DNA of 64,000 bases from Nocardia flavorosea (GCF_015477805.1 NZ_JADLQL010000002.1:868001-932000); one strand, 5' to 3'; numbered from the stretch's first letter, positions 1-9,682 are shown. Notes: generated by a model not told the origin, from the sequence alone. Translations and numbers: made by a program.

Positions 1-1803
1 GAGGCTGCGGCCATACCGCTGACCCTGATCGTGCTGGTTCTGGTGTTCGGCAGCCTGATCGCGGCGTCGCTGCCCCTATTGGTCGGCTTGTTCGCAATCG
101 CCGCCACCCTGGCGATCCTGCGGCTGTTCACACTGTTCACCGATGTATCCATCTACGCGATGAACCTCACCACCGCACTCGGGCTGGCACTGGCGATCGA
201 CTACAGCCTGTTCATCGTGAGCCGGTTCCGGGAGGAACTCGCCGGCGGCCTGGACCCCCGTGCCGCGACCGTGCGCGCCTTGCAGACAGCCGGGCGCACC
301 GTGCTGTTCTCCGCCCTCACCGTGGCGCTGTCGCTTTCGGCGATGCTGGTGTTCGACCTGTACTTCCTGCGCTCGTTCGCCTACTCGGGAGTGGCGGTCG
401 TGGTGGCCGCGGCGGCGGCCTCGGTGATCGTGCTGCCGGCGGCGCTCGTTCTGCTCGGGCACCGGGTGAACGCGCTGGACCTGCGCGCACCGCTGCTGCG
501 CTTGTTCGGACGCGAGCCGGCGCCGCTGGGTGCCATGGTGCCGGAACAGACGGGCTGGTACCGGCTGGTCCTGCGGGTGATGCGATTCGCCGTCCCGGTA
601 TCCGTGGTGATCGTGGCGCTACTGCTGGCGCTGGGATCTCCATTCCTGTCCGTGAAGTTCGGCTACCCCGACGAGCGGGTGCTCCCGGAGACAGCCGCCA
701 GCCGGCAGGTCGGCGACGAGGTACGCGCGGAATTCCCACGGGCCGATCCGGGCGGCAACACCACGATCGTGTTGGACGGCTACCGGGACGAACAGGGCAT
801 CGGCGCCTACGCTGCCCGGTTGTCCGAGGTCGACGATGTCACGGGAGTGTTGTCCAGCGCGGGTGTGTACGTCTCCGGCAACCGGCTCGCGCCCACCCCG
901 CCGGGGATGGTCAACGACACCGGAACCTATCTGACCGTGAACACCTCCCTCGACCCGTTCTCCCCCGCCGGCGGCGATCAACTGACGCAACTGCGGGCAG
1001 TGCCGGCCCCGGCGGCCCCGCTGTTCTCCGGCGCCGCCGCGATGAACGAGGATTCCCTCGATGCACTCGCCGACCGGCTTCCCCTGGCGGCGATCCTCAT
1101 CGTCCTGGCAACTTTCGTCGTACTGTTCCTGTTCACCGGCAGCGTGATCCTGCCGTTGAAAGCATTGCTGCTGAACACCCTTTCACTGACCGCGGCATTC
1201 GGCGCCATGGTGTGGATATTCCAGGACGGCCACCTCGAGGGCCTGCTCGGGTTCACCGCCGTCGGCTATCTGGTGCCGACCATGCCGATCCTCATGTTCT
1301 GCCTGGCCTTCGGCCTGTCCATGGACTACGAGGTTTTCCTGCTGTCCCGGATCCGGGAAGAATGGCTGCGGCGCAGTGCCTATCGCGCGCGAGCGGGAGC
1401 CCTGCGTGGTGACGCTTCGCTACCGCCTTCGGGCCTGACCCGCGCACGCAGGGCCCATCGCACCGGCAGCGACTTCGCGGCGGAAGACAACACCGCTTCC
1501 GTCGCCGTCGGGGTGGCCCGCACCGGCCGGATCTTCACCGCCGCCGCCGTGTTGATGGCCATCGTGATCGGCGCATTGGCCACCTCACAGGTTTCGTTCA
1601 TCCAGCTGATGGGATTGGGGCTGACATTGACGGTGCTGGCCGACGCCACCATCATCCGGGCACTCCTGGTGCCGGCGCTGATGCGGTTGATGGGTCCGCT
1701 CAACTGGTGGGCGCCGAAACCGCTGGCCCGCCTGCACCACCGGATCGGCCTCGCTGAAGAAACCGAGGTCCGACCGGCCGCCGAACCACCGGTGCGGGTA
1801 TGA
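1..1803 (+). CDS. MmpL-family RND transporter, 5' end outside window
   Basis: The reading frame is open from base 1, so the N-terminal part is missing; about 600 residues are visible. They show the MMPL/RND architecture: a membrane-helix block at the left edge with the repeated-type motif IDYSLFIVSRFREE, an extracytoplasmic porter domain (roughly from VKFGYPDERVLPE to the MNEDSLDALADR segment), then a second block of helices containing LSMDYEVFLLSRIREEW. MmpL proteins are proton-driven inner-membrane exporters of lipids, siderophores or drugs in mycolate-containing actinobacteria; the substrate cannot be read from sequence. The stop codon overlaps the start of the following tetR gene (ATGA at 1800-1803), so that regulator is probably co-transcribed and controls this transporter. 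An insertion of about 40 polar residues (GALRGDASLPPSGLTRARRA region) follows the second MDYE motif. Confidence 0.93.
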   Translation, partial: EAAAIPLTLIVLVLVFGSLIAASLPLLVGLFAIAATLAILRLFTLFTDVSIYAMNLTTALGLALAIDYSLFIVSRFREELAGGLDPRAATVRALQTAGRTVLFSALTVALSLSAMLVFDLYFLRSFAYSGVAVVVAAAAASVIVLPAALVLLGHRVNALDLRAPLLRLFGREPAPLGAMVPEQTGWYRLVLRVMRFAVPVSVVIVALLLALGSPFLSVKFGYPDERVLPETAASRQVGDEVRAEFPRADPGGNTTIVLDGYRDEQGIGAYAARLSEVDDVTGVLSSAGVYVSGNRLAPTPPGMVNDTGTYLTVNTSLDPFSPAGGDQLTQLRAVPAPAAPLFSGAAAMNEDSLDALADRLPLAAILIVLATFVVLFLFTGSVILPLKALLLNTLSLTAAFGAMVWIFQDGHLEGLLGFTAVGYLVPTMPILMFCLAFGLSMDYEVFLLSRIREEWLRRSAYRARAGALRGDASLPPSGLTRARRAHRTGSDFAAEDNTASVAVGVARTGRIFTAAAVLMAIVIGALATSQVSFIQLMGLGLTLTVLADATIIRALLVPALMRLMGPLNWWAPKPLARLHHRIGLAEETEVRPAAEPPVRV

Positions 1804-2495
1804 CCGGGCGGCCGCGGTCACCGCGCGGGCACGGTGGCCGCTTACGCGCGGAAATCATCGCCGCGACCCGGGAACTGCTCGAACGGAAGGGCAGTGTGGA
1901 AGCGGTCTCGATCCGCGCTGTCGCGGGGATGGTGGGGGTCAGCGCCCCGTCGATCTACCGGCATTTCGCCGATAAGGACGCGCTGATCGAAGCGGCGGTG
2001 GCCGAGGTTTTCGAGGCGTTGAATATCGCCATGCAGGCCGCGGTGGACCCGGCCGACCCCCCGGCGCTACGGTTGCGCCGACTCGGTCTCGCCTATGTCC
2101 GCTTCGCCCTGGACCATCCCGAGCAGTACCGGCTGGCCACCATCCCCACGCCCACGCACGGCGCGGTGGATCTCGTCCTCACCAGTGGCGCCTTCCGATT
2201 TTTCGCGACCACGCTCGAGGAAGCCATGGCCGACGGGTTGATCGACCGCGGTGACCCCACCCCGATCGTCCTCGAACTATGGGCGACCGCGCACGGTATC
2301 GCCTCACTGCTGCTGGCGAAACCGTTTCTGCCGTGGGGCGATCCGATGGCCGTGGCCGCCCGCGTGCTGGATGCGGCCTGCGCTGGACACGTCGTCACGG
2401 AATTGATCGGCCCGCAGGCGTCCCCAGCGGATATGACGGACTGGCTCACGCAATTGCGGAACCGCGTGCGCGGAACCGGAACAGCCCGGGACTGA
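1800..2495 (+). CDS. TetR/AcrR-family transcriptional regulator
   Basis: A 231-residue protein with an N-terminal TetR helix-turn-helix at about residues 35-58 (VSIRAVAGMVGVSAPSIYRH followed by FADKDALIEAAV), and an all-helical ligand-binding C-terminal domain. The start ATG overlaps the stop of the MmpL gene by 4 bp, giving translational coupling, so the likely role is repression of the transporter operon in response to its substrate. No operator is visible because the promoter of the operon lies left of the window. It is unrelated in detail to the other TetR proteins in the window. Confidence 0.93.
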   Translation: MTGRPRSPRGHGGRLRAEIIAATRELLERKGSVEAVSIRAVAGMVGVSAPSIYRHFADKDALIEAAVAEVFEALNIAMQAAVDPADPPALRLRRLGLAYVRFALDHPEQYRLATIPTPTHGAVDLVLTSGAFRFFATTLEEAMADGLIDRGDPTPIVLELWATAHGIASLLLAKPFLPWGDPMAVAARVLDAACAGHVVTELIGPQASPADMTDWLTQLRNRVRGTGTARD

Positions 2496-2496
2496 T

Positions 2497-3651
2497 TCAG
2501 CTCACCGCATCGTCCGGCGCGGTGAAGGTATTGCACTGGGCCGTCCGGTTGTGTTCGACACCCAGTCCGAACCAGCGCCCGCCGTTCTCCGGTGTGCCGT
2601 GATCGCGCATATCGCCGCGCTGATCACCACGGTTGTCGGCGTCGGTCCGCGCCTGCGACATCTGCTCGCCGGTCAGCGAACCGCCGTCTGCCGAGGAAGC
2701 CAGATACATGCCATCGAAACAGTTGGCCTGTAGTTCGACCCGGCGCGACAGTTCCAGCCCGTCCGGGCTCTGCACCCCCACATCGACACGTTCGCTGTTG
2801 GCCGCGAGCAGGATGCCGGACAGGTTCTGGATGTGGTGGCCGTACTCGTGCGCGAACACCGACAGGTAGACCACCCAGTTGTCGCCGTAGTAATCGGTTT
2901 GCAGCTGGCTGATCGGCATGTAGACGGTGCGATTCGCGGGGCAGTAGAAGGCGGCGAAGTTGCTGGTCGAGCCGGTGCAGGGAGTGGAGATGCCCTCGGT
3001 GGTGGCAGAGACCTCCACAGTCGGCGGCTCGAAGGGCAGTCCCGCGGCTTCCAGAACCGGCTGCCATGCCGCCTCCAGGCATTTTTCGGCACTCCGGAAA
3101 AAGGCGCGAGCCGTCTCCTCATCGGTCGACCACTCGGTGTAGGGGCAATCGGCGGGAACGAGGGTCGCGTCGGTGTCGACGAGCAACGGATTGGTTCCGG
3201 TCTCGGCAGGCCCTGTCTCGCCGGAGTCGTAACCGCGGTCGGGTTGCGGGCCGAGCACGCTCAGCCCGTCCGAATCCAGCGCTCCCCGAACCAGTGCCGC
3301 CACCACGATCGCGACGACCGCCAGCAAGATCGCGAGCGTCCGGCCGCCGCCGCGCCTAGGTCCGGCCCGGCCGCCACGCGGCGGCCGTTGCGGAACGGGC
3401 GGCGGCATCGGCGGGGCCACGATCGGCCGATAACCGGGTATGGGACCGCGCTGCGGCGGCGGGCCGGGCCGCGGCGGATAGCCGGGACGCTGCGGCGGAT
3501 AGCCCCGTGCGGCCGGGTATCCCGGGCGGGCACCGTGCGACGGTGGCTGCCGCGGCCGTCCGGGCGGAGGACCGTAGGGCGGTCGACCGTGTGGTGGAAT
3601 CGGCTGTCTACCAGGAGGAACCGGTCCACGTTCATAAGGTGGTCGAGTCAC
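2497..3651 (-). CDS. neutral zinc metallopeptidase (YpfJ-like)
   Basis: The C-terminal two thirds match the neutral zinc metallopeptidase family (YpfJ type): the zinc-binding HEYGHHIQN motif lies near residue 270 and is followed by the ELQANCFDGMYL segment that supplies the third ligand region. The first 100 residues are Pro/Gly/Arg-rich and cytoplasmic, followed by one membrane anchor (LAILLAVVAIVVAALV), so the peptidase domain should be outside the membrane. The frame extends to an ATG at 3708, but a GTG at 3651 preceded by a purine-rich GAGAGGGA about 10 bases upstream gives the usual MTRPPYERG-type start and is preferred. It is divergent from the DUF2207 gene. Substrate unknown. Confidence 0.85.
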   Translation of the reverse strand: MTRPPYERGPVPPGRQPIPPHGRPPYGPPPGRPRQPPSHGARPGYPAARGYPPQRPGYPPRPGPPPQRGPIPGYRPIVAPPMPPPVPQRPPRGGRAGPRRGGGRTLAILLAVVAIVVAALVRGALDSDGLSVLGPQPDRGYDSGETGPAETGTNPLLVDTDATLVPADCPYTEWSTDEETARAFFRSAEKCLEAAWQPVLEAAGLPFEPPTVEVSATTEGISTPCTGSTSNFAAFYCPANRTVYMPISQLQTDYYGDNWVVYLSVFAHEYGHHIQNLSGILLAANSERVDVGVQSPDGLELSRRVELQANCFDGMYLASSADGGSLTGEQMSQARTDADNRGDQRGDMRDHGTPENGGRWFGLGVEHNRTAQCNTFTAPDDAVS

Positions 3652-3728
3652 TCCCCCGGTCCCTCTCGAATATTCGGAACACCAACAGCCGCTGACGCAG
3701 GATAGCAAGCTGTCTAAGGTTACGAACC

Positions 3729-5327
3729 ATGCTCACTTCTCGGGGGGGCGCCGCGGCGCTACTACTCGCACTGACCGGATTGCTCGCCCTGTTCATGCCC
3801 ACCGCCCGGGCGCAGGAGCCCGCCGGGGTGATTCTGAACGTGGATATGACCCTGAGTCGTGAAGGCGTCCTCGAAGTGACCGAGCGGGTGGCCGTGCCGC
3901 CCGGCGAACAATTCACCATGTCCCTACCGCTGCGGGTGCAGATCAGCGAGGATTCCGAACGCCGGTTCGCGGTCACCGATATCGAAACGACCGGCCCCGG
4001 CACCGCGGAGGTGGCCGATGACCTGTTCACCATCGAGGCGGGGCCGGGCGAATCGACTTTCCGTTACTCGGTGCAGAACACGGTCAGCGATGCCGAGGGC
4101 AGCCAGGTGTTCCGCTGGTTCGGGGTGCTCAACGTCGATATCGCCGAAATCCACGCGACACTGATCAGTCCCAGTTTCGAAATGGGCATCGTGGAATGCC
4201 TGCTGGGCCCCATCGGCAACACCCGGCCCTGCGCCGAGGTCCACATCGAACCGGACGGGGTGCTGTACCTGGACCAGACGAACCTGCACAAGGGCGAATC
4301 GGTGGATCTGACCCTGCAGATACCGCCCGGCACCGTGCCGTCGAACGCCGATATCAGCGGACCCGGTAGCTCACCGTTCGCAATCACCGGTCCGGTAATC
4401 ATCGCCTTCGCGCTCCTGCTGGCCGCCGCGGCCGCGCTCGCCGGCTACCTCCTCTGGGCACGCCGGCAGACCGGCGCCGCCGAACCGATACCGCCGCTGG
4501 CCCATGCCGAGGGCCGCACCCAGTTCAGCTCCCCCGCGGGCATCCTGCCCGGTGAAGCAGGAGTACTGCTCGACGGGAACGCCGACACCACCGATATCGC
4601 CGCCACCGTCGTCGATCTGGCGGTGCGCAACTACCTCTGGATCGGCCGCATCGGTGAAACCCAGTGGCGGATGGTCCGGGTCAACCCGGCCGACGAACAA
4701 TTGCGGCCGTACGAGCGAGCGGTTTACGACGCCCTGCTTCCAGCGGGCACCGACGAGGTCACGGTCGCCGATCTGGCTGCCCCGGGCCGGTTGCCGGCCG
4801 AGCCGCTGCGCCGGACGATGCTCACCGACGCGGTCGAACGCGGCGCGTTCATCGACCCCGGCCGCCGCCGCGTACCGCTCTGGCTCGGCGCAGCCCTGAT
4901 CGTGCTCGGCGCCGGAGTGACCGTCGCCGCCGCGCTGCTTTCCGGCCACGCGCTGGTAGGGGTCGCCATCGCAGTCGCCGGCGCCGGATTGCTCGCGGTC
5001 CAGCGTTTCCTGCCGGCCCGCACCGCCTACGGGCGTACGCTCACCGGCCAGGTCCGCGGACTGCAGCAGGGCCTGGAACAGGTGAACAGTGCGCAGATCC
5101 CCGCCGGCGACCGGGAACTGGTGTTCTCCCGCGGCCTGCCCTACATGATCGTCTGGAGCCGCGCCGACAACTGGGTGCGCACGTTCCGCGATATCGACCC
5201 CTCCGCCGACGACGATCCGGGCCTGTACTGGTTCGGCGGTTTCGAGGGCGACCGTGATCTGCACCGGTTCGCGGGCCATTTCCCCTATTTCATCACCGCG
5301 GTGGAGGGTGTGCTCTCGGCCCGCTGA
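3729..5327 (+). CDS. DUF2207-domain membrane protein
   Basis: A 532-residue predicted membrane protein. A signal peptide of about 28 residues (ending PTARAQ) is followed by a beta-rich extracytoplasmic domain starting with ILNVDMTLSREGVLEVTERV, the hallmark opening of DUF2207 proteins. One transmembrane helix lies near residues 218-243 (IIAFALLLAAAAALAGYLLW) and a pair near 385-430. The C-terminal region after the helices is cytoplasmic and ends with the FGGFEGDRDLHRFAG segment. The family is widespread in Actinobacteria and has no established biochemical function. Start ATG is close to the divergent metallopeptidase start, so the two probably share a short divergent promoter region (3652-3728). 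Confidence 0.88.
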   Translation: MLTSRGGAAALLLALTGLLALFMPTARAQEPAGVILNVDMTLSREGVLEVTERVAVPPGEQFTMSLPLRVQISEDSERRFAVTDIETTGPGTAEVADDLFTIEAGPGESTFRYSVQNTVSDAEGSQVFRWFGVLNVDIAEIHATLISPSFEMGIVECLLGPIGNTRPCAEVHIEPDGVLYLDQTNLHKGESVDLTLQIPPGTVPSNADISGPGSSPFAITGPVIIAFALLLAAAAALAGYLLWARRQTGAAEPIPPLAHAEGRTQFSSPAGILPGEAGVLLDGNADTTDIAATVVDLAVRNYLWIGRIGETQWRMVRVNPADEQLRPYERAVYDALLPAGTDEVTVADLAAPGRLPAEPLRRTMLTDAVERGAFIDPGRRRVPLWLGAALIVLGAGVTVAAALLSGHALVGVAIAVAGAGLLAVQRFLPARTAYGRTLTGQVRGLQQGLEQVNSAQIPAGDRELVFSRGLPYMIVWSRADNWVRTFRDIDPSADDDPGLYWFGGFEGDRDLHRFAGHFPYFITAVEGVLSAR

Positions 5328-5453
5328 GGTGCGGAGCCGGCCCTTGGTCCGCACGCCGGCGCGCCGCCACCTGCAGACGAAGTGCAGACGCCCGCTGCTT
5401 CACCGAGGGGAGCCGTCCGCTACGCGGCCGGGCTTGCACGCTGCGTTTCACGG

Positions 5454-6734
5454 TCAAGCCTGGCTACGGCGCAGCGCGGCGACGGGGTCGGCGTAGAGGG
5501 CGCTCAGCGAAGTGACCACGGCCGCGAACTCCTGCACCTTCGACGAGTAGCCGGTGACACGGATATCGGTGGGCGGCAGCACGGTCGCCTCGTTGAACGA
5601 TCGCGCCACATGCGCCAGGCCGGGGCGATAGGTGGTGAATGCCTGTCCGCCGAGCACCACCCGGTCCGGGTTGAGCATATCCCGCACCAGGGCGACGGTC
5701 CGCCCGAGCACGGTGGCGCGGTCGGCGAGCAGTTCGCGGGCCGGTTCCGAACCACCCACCGCGGCACGATAGAGATCACCGATGGTCGAGCTGGCTTTTC
5801 CGTTGTGGGCGGGAACGATTCCGCGGCCCACCGCGCGTGCGTGCAGCGCGCGATCACCGACGGTGGCCTCCAGGCAGCCGCGCCGGCCGCATTGGCATTC
5901 GACCTCCGATCCGGTCGGCAGATGCGCGATCGAACCCGGGCCGTTGCTCGGGGTGTGCACACGACCGTCCAGCGTCACCGAGATCCCCGCTGTTTCACGG
6001 ACGTAGAAGTACAGGCTGCTCCCGTGCACGTGCGCCGGCTCGGGAACGTCCGCCGGATCCGGCTGCACGCCGGGTAACAACAACTCCGCGGCCGCCATCG
6101 CCTCGACATGCGGCGCCACCGAGATCGGAAGGCCGAGCACCTCGCTGAACACCGCCCCTACCGGGGCCTCTCGCCAGCCGAGCTTCGGATGGTCGACCAC
6201 ACCGGTACCCGGGTCGACCCGGCCACCGATCGCCACCCCGACCCACAGCGGGGTGCGCCGATACCAGCGCTGCAGAAAGGATTTCGCACTGTGCGCCACG
6301 GTCTTGACCGCGAATTCCTGGCCTGTTTGCGGAGTGGCGATGGTGAGACCACCGAGGATACGCCCACGAAGGTCGGCGACCACGATACGAGTGGAGGTGG
6401 AGCCGATATGAACGCCCAGCGTGCCGAAGTTGTCGATATCCACCTCGAACGGGACGCGCGGCCGGCCCACCGCGCCGGAGGCGGTGAGGTCGGCACGTTC
6501 GCGCAGCAGCCCGGCGGTGAGCAGCGCGGACACTTGCCGATTGACGGTCGCGATACTCAACCCGGTGACGCGGGCGGTGTTGTCCCGGAACACCGGCCCG
6601 GTAGTGGCCGACCGCAGCACGGCGGCGGCGGGATTATCGGAGATCCGCAGGTCCGGGGGGACCACGGGGCGGGGAGCGCGGGTACGGGTGGTGGAAGCCT
6701 GCGACGCGATGCGTTCGGCGGTGCGGACAGCCAT
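5454..6734 (-). CDS. ROK-family transcriptional regulator
   Basis: A 426-residue protein with an N-terminal winged helix-turn-helix (residues about 45-85, FRDNTARVTGLSIATVNRQV) fused to a ROK sugar-kinase-like domain. The ROK zinc motif is present as ECQCGRRGCLE, followed by the usual helical tail. The ATP-site glycine-rich segment is partly kept (GVAIGGRVDPGTG). Such proteins (NagC/XylR type) normally bind DNA and respond to a sugar or sugar phosphate; the ligand here is unknown. A good AGGAAA ribosome site precedes the ATG. Upstream lies a 660-bp AT-richer intergenic region with an 18-bp perfect palindrome (6877-6894). No sugar transport genes adjoin it, so its regulon is not evident. Confidence 0.9.
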   Translation of the reverse strand: MAVRTAERIASQASTTRTRAPRPVVPPDLRISDNPAAAVLRSATTGPVFRDNTARVTGLSIATVNRQVSALLTAGLLRERADLTASGAVGRPRVPFEVDIDNFGTLGVHIGSTSTRIVVADLRGRILGGLTIATPQTGQEFAVKTVAHSAKSFLQRWYRRTPLWVGVAIGGRVDPGTGVVDHPKLGWREAPVGAVFSEVLGLPISVAPHVEAMAAAELLLPGVQPDPADVPEPAHVHGSSLYFYVRETAGISVTLDGRVHTPSNGPGSIAHLPTGSEVECQCGRRGCLEATVGDRALHARAVGRGIVPAHNGKASSTIGDLYRAAVGGSEPARELLADRATVLGRTVALVRDMLNPDRVVLGGQAFTTYRPGLAHVARSFNEATVLPPTDIRVTGYSSKVQEFAAVVTSLSALYADPVAALRRSQA

Positions 6735-7397
6735 ATGATTTCCTCGATTATTCCGGCCGGCGCCGGTATATGCCTACAAATGCTGCAGCGAGGCGGCGAG
6801 TGGATCGGAATCGCTCAACCGCGGCGGCGGGAGCAACACAACTCGCGGGTGAGCGGCAAGCGCAGACCGAGCGCTGCGGTCACATATGTGACCGGCTTCG
6901 GTGCGGTGCCGCTGGTAGACATAACAAATAAATTAACACCGGGTACGGCGCCACACCAAGAGGTTCGTCCGCGGCGCACCCCAAGTCCGGGCGTTTCCCC
7001 AGCTCGGGGCCGCATTCTCCGGCGATTCCCCGAAGCGCGCCAACACGCGGTCCGCCCGGACCGGCAACGAAAAGCATTCGAGACGGATGCCTGTTCGAGA
7101 GGCCGAACCAGTCGTCGTGCCCGGCGACCGCGAACACGTGGTGAATCGCGGACGCCGCACCCGAAATCATTTCCCGCAAATTGCCGGAGAATTATCGTCC
7201 GGGATCGATATCGAGTAATTGTCCGGAATTATGCGGAGAATACCGTTCCCGGCCGTACGGGGGATCGGCGCGCATACGCGGACCGGAGTCACCCGAACTC
7301 GGTGACTTTCCCCGCACCGCATACATCGCCCCTGGTCCGGGATCTTTTCCGCTGCTATGCTCCGACCACGAGGCGGGGAGTCCGAAGGGGGAAGGCG
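6735..7397. other. long intergenic region between ROK regulator and T7SS module
   Basis: This 663-bp stretch separates two divergent transcription units. It is less GC-rich than its surroundings, with AT-rich patches at about 6919-6941 and 7160-7245. It contains the perfect palindrome at 6877-6894. Long frames crossing it (for example plus-strand 6108 onward) have no protein-like composition and were not called. It probably carries the promoters of both flanking genes. Confidence 0.6.
6877..6894. promoter_or_regulatory. 18-bp perfect palindrome, putative operator
   Basis: CGGTCACATATGTGACCG is a perfect inverted repeat, 143 bp upstream of the ROK regulator start and about 500 bp upstream of the secretion module. 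The dyad TCACATATGTGA has the form of a dimeric regulator site. It could be the ROK autoregulatory operator or a CRP/GntR-type site; the sequence alone cannot decide. Confidence 0.5.
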
Positions 7398-7787
7398 ATG
7401 TCCGTACCAGATCTGGGGCAGCAAGCGGGGATTCGGTTGTACGAAGCCGCGCGGGCGGGAGAATTCCATATGTCGGCGGATGTCGCCCGGGAACTCGCCT
7501 CCTCCTGCGATCGGCTCGTGGAACGAGTGCAACAGGCCAGAACCGGCGCCGCGGACCTCACCCACGTAACCGGGTTCCCGGATCTACCCTCGGGCCGCGC
7601 GCTCGCAGCGGGATTCGGCGCGAAGGGCCGGCAATACCTCGAGGTACTCGACGCATTCGAGCAGGCCACCCTCCGGCACAAGGCGGCCTACCTGGCCGCT
7701 GCGGCTCTGTTCGAGGAGGCCGACGCGGCGAACAGCGCCGCTCTGGCCGCTGCGCTGGCGGATACCCCGTGGGATACGGCATCATGA
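7398..7787 (+). CDS. small helical protein, first gene of ESX-type accessory module
   Basis: 129 residues, mostly alpha-helical, no signal peptide or membrane segment. The ATG at 7398 has a strong site upstream (GAAGGGGGAAGG). The protein begins MSVPDLGQQAGIRLYEAARA and resembles in length and helical composition the small EspC/PE-like proteins that accompany PPE-like partners in Nocardia and related genera. It has no WXG motif and no clear YxxxD/E secretion signal near the C-terminus. Assignment to type VII secretion comes mainly from the neighbours: a PPE/WXG-like Pro-rich protein 89 bp downstream and then an EspG-like protein. Not recognised as a named family. Confidence 0.65.
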   Translation: MSVPDLGQQAGIRLYEAARAGEFHMSADVARELASSCDRLVERVQQARTGAADLTHVTGFPDLPSGRALAAGFGAKGRQYLEVLDAFEQATLRHKAAYLAAAALFEEADAANSAALAAALADTPWDTAS

Positions 7788-7876
7788 CGAAATACGCAGG
7801 GGTGCAAGCTAATTGAAACCATCCGGTCCGTACCGCATATCCCGCGGCCACGGGCCGACAGGCAAGGGGGCCGACC

Positions 7877-9682
7877 GTGACATATCAGGGGCAGGCCGGT
7901 ACGACCGATACCGGCACCGATCCGGCCTACGTACCGGATCGTGAAGTGTTCGATGCCTATACCCATCAACAGATCTGGGACCTCGCCCACGAACGGCTGG
8001 CCCCGGCCGAGCTACTCCGGGCAGCCGATGCGTGGGGTCACGCCGCCGACACCTTGGAATCGGCGTTCGACGACCACGCCCGCGCAATCGGCCGGCTGTC
8101 CGGCGAATGGTCCGGTAGCGCGGCGGCCGCCGCCGCGCATGCCGCGACCGCGCTGGTACTCGCCGGCAGCGATACGGCCGGAGTCTGCCGGGTGCTCCGC
8201 CGGCTCATGACGGCGAATTCCGACGCCGCCGAATCGGTCCGGGCGGCCATCCCACCACCGCCGCAACCGTACCGGCCGGATCCGGACCCCGCCGTCGAAG
8301 CAGCAACGGGAGCACCGCGCCGCACGGCATACAACGCCGCGGCGGCCACAGCTACGGCAGCCGCCCAGGACGCCATGACCTTCGGTTACAACCCGACCAT
8401 CGCGGCGAGCGGCGACAGCGTTCCCCGGTTCCCCGTCGTGGTCGCCGCGGCGCCGCAACAGCCGGGTGGTTCGGGGGGTCCGGGCCCACGTGAAACCACG
8501 GCGCCACCGAATACAGAGCCCGGGGGCACCGCCGGATCACGCCCCGGGACAACCGCGGGCACGGAACCCGAATCATCGCAGACCGATTCGCCGGGATCCC
8601 CGGCTTCGAACGGCGAGGAGGATACTCTCCCTGCCGGCGCGCCCGGTCTGCCCGGCGCGGAGCCGCAACCACTGCTCGGCAACAATCCGGCACCCCCGCA
8701 GACCCCGGGTGCAGTGGAGACGCAATCGCCGGATAAACCGACGGAAGAGGTATCACCGGGCGGCACCGCTTCACCGGACGACACCGCGGAATCACCGGAC
8801 GACGCCTCGGGTTCACCAGGCGACGCCTCGGGATCACCAGACGACACCGCTCCACCGGACGACACCGCGGAATCACCAGGCGACGCCTCGGGTTCACCAG
8901 GCGACTCCGCAGCATCACCAGGCGAATCTCCGCGCCCGGCGAATGCTTCGGAATCCGAGACATCACAGTACGGGAACGCTACGGCACCCGCGGCCGGGTC
9001 GGTGCCGGACACTCGACCCGCCCACGCGGACCCTGCGATACAGCCTGCCGCGGCACCGGTCGATCGCGGGGTAGGCCCGGTCGGTGGCCCGGCTGCCACC
9101 GATCCCGCGCCGCGCCCGCCGGCCGGTCCGGTCGGCGGCACTCTCCCCTCGATCCCGGCGGCCCCGGGCCCGGCCCCGTCCGGCCCTGTTCCAACCCCGT
9201 CGCCCGGCGTGACGGGTGGTGGGGTCTCCGCTCCGGGGAACAGCAGCCCACCCGGCAACGTTTCCGGTCCCGGGCACCCACCGGTGACCAATACTCCTCA
9301 GCAGCGGTCTGCACCGGCGTTCCCCGAGCAGGCCACCGCCCGGCCCCCGGCGGGCCATACCGACGCGGTGGCCCGTCCGCCACAGCGCGTCGACCGGGAA
9401 GCCCTCGGCCCCGCGGGAACAGTGCCGGACAGGTCCGGAACGGAACGAGACGAACATCCGGGGCAACGGCCGCCGCGTCTGATGCCCGCCGGTGTGCCCC
9501 TGTCCTCCGCCGGTGGCGCACCCCCGGCCCGCCCGGCCGGATCCGAGCGGACCAGCCCCGGCTATCTACAGGCACGGAACGAGGAATTGACCGCGACCGA
9601 TCCCAAGGTGCCCCCGGTCCTCGGCGAATACACCGATGCGGAACGAGCCGAACGCATCGACCCGGGTGGCGGGAGCCGCTGA
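7877..9682 (+). CDS. PPE/WXG100-like protein with long Pro-rich tail
   Basis: A 601-residue protein. Residues 1-120 form a helical domain typical of ESX substrates, with WGHAADTLESAFDDHARAIG, then the WSG turn of WXG100/PPE helical hairpins (GEWSGSAAAAAAHAAT). Residues about 130-560 are disordered and rich in Pro, Gly, Ser and Thr, with a run of seven-residue repeats of the type SPDDTAE/SPGDASG (bases about 8752-8936). The end (KVPPVLGEYTDAERAERIDP) is conserved-looking. It probably forms a complex with the upstream helical protein and is exported by an ESX system. Its stop overlaps the start of the EspG-like gene (TGATG at 9680-9684), which supports a chaperone-substrate pairing. Confidence 0.75.
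   Translation: MTYQGQAGTTDTGTDPAYVPDREVFDAYTHQQIWDLAHERLAPAELLRAADAWGHAADTLESAFDDHARAIGRLSGEWSGSAAAAAAHAATALVLAGSDTAGVCRVLRRLMTANSDAAESVRAAIPPPPQPYRPDPDPAVEAATGAPRRTAYNAAAATATAAAQDAMTFGYNPTIAASGDSVPRFPVVVAAAPQQPGGSGGPGPRETTAPPNTEPGGTAGSRPGTTAGTEPESSQTDSPGSPASNGEEDTLPAGAPGLPGAEPQPLLGNNPAPPQTPGAVETQSPDKPTEEVSPGGTASPDDTAESPDDASGSPGDASGSPDDTAPPDDTAESPGDASGSPGDSAASPGESPRPANASESETSQYGNATAPAAGSVPDTRPAHADPAIQPAAAPVDRGVGPVGGPAATDPAPRPPAGPVGGTLPSIPAAPGPAPSGPVPTPSPGVTGGGVSAPGNSSPPGNVSGPGHPPVTNTPQQRSAPAFPEQATARPPAGHTDAVARPPQRVDREALGPAGTVPDRSGTERDEHPGQRPPRLMPAGVPLSSAGGAPPARPAGSERTSPGYLQARNEELTATDPKVPPVLGEYTDAERAERIDPGGGSR
8752..8936 (+). repeat. degenerate 21-bp tandem repeats coding SPxDxxx heptads
   Basis: About eight imperfect copies of a 21-bp unit beginning TCACCRG encode heptads such as SPDDTAE, SPDDASG, SPGDASG and SPGDSAA. 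The array sits in the disordered linker of the PPE-like protein. Copy number may vary between strains through slippage. Confidence 0.8.

Noticed and set aside
6108..7397. upstream part of the 559-codon plus-strand frame that ends with the small helical protein
   Set aside because: The part before 7398 overlaps the ROK gene antisense and the intergenic region and has no protein-like pattern; the strong ribosome site is at 7398.
8752..8936. repeat array considered as CRISPR
   Set aside because: The 21-bp units are directly adjacent, in frame and degenerate, with no spacers; they are coding repeats.
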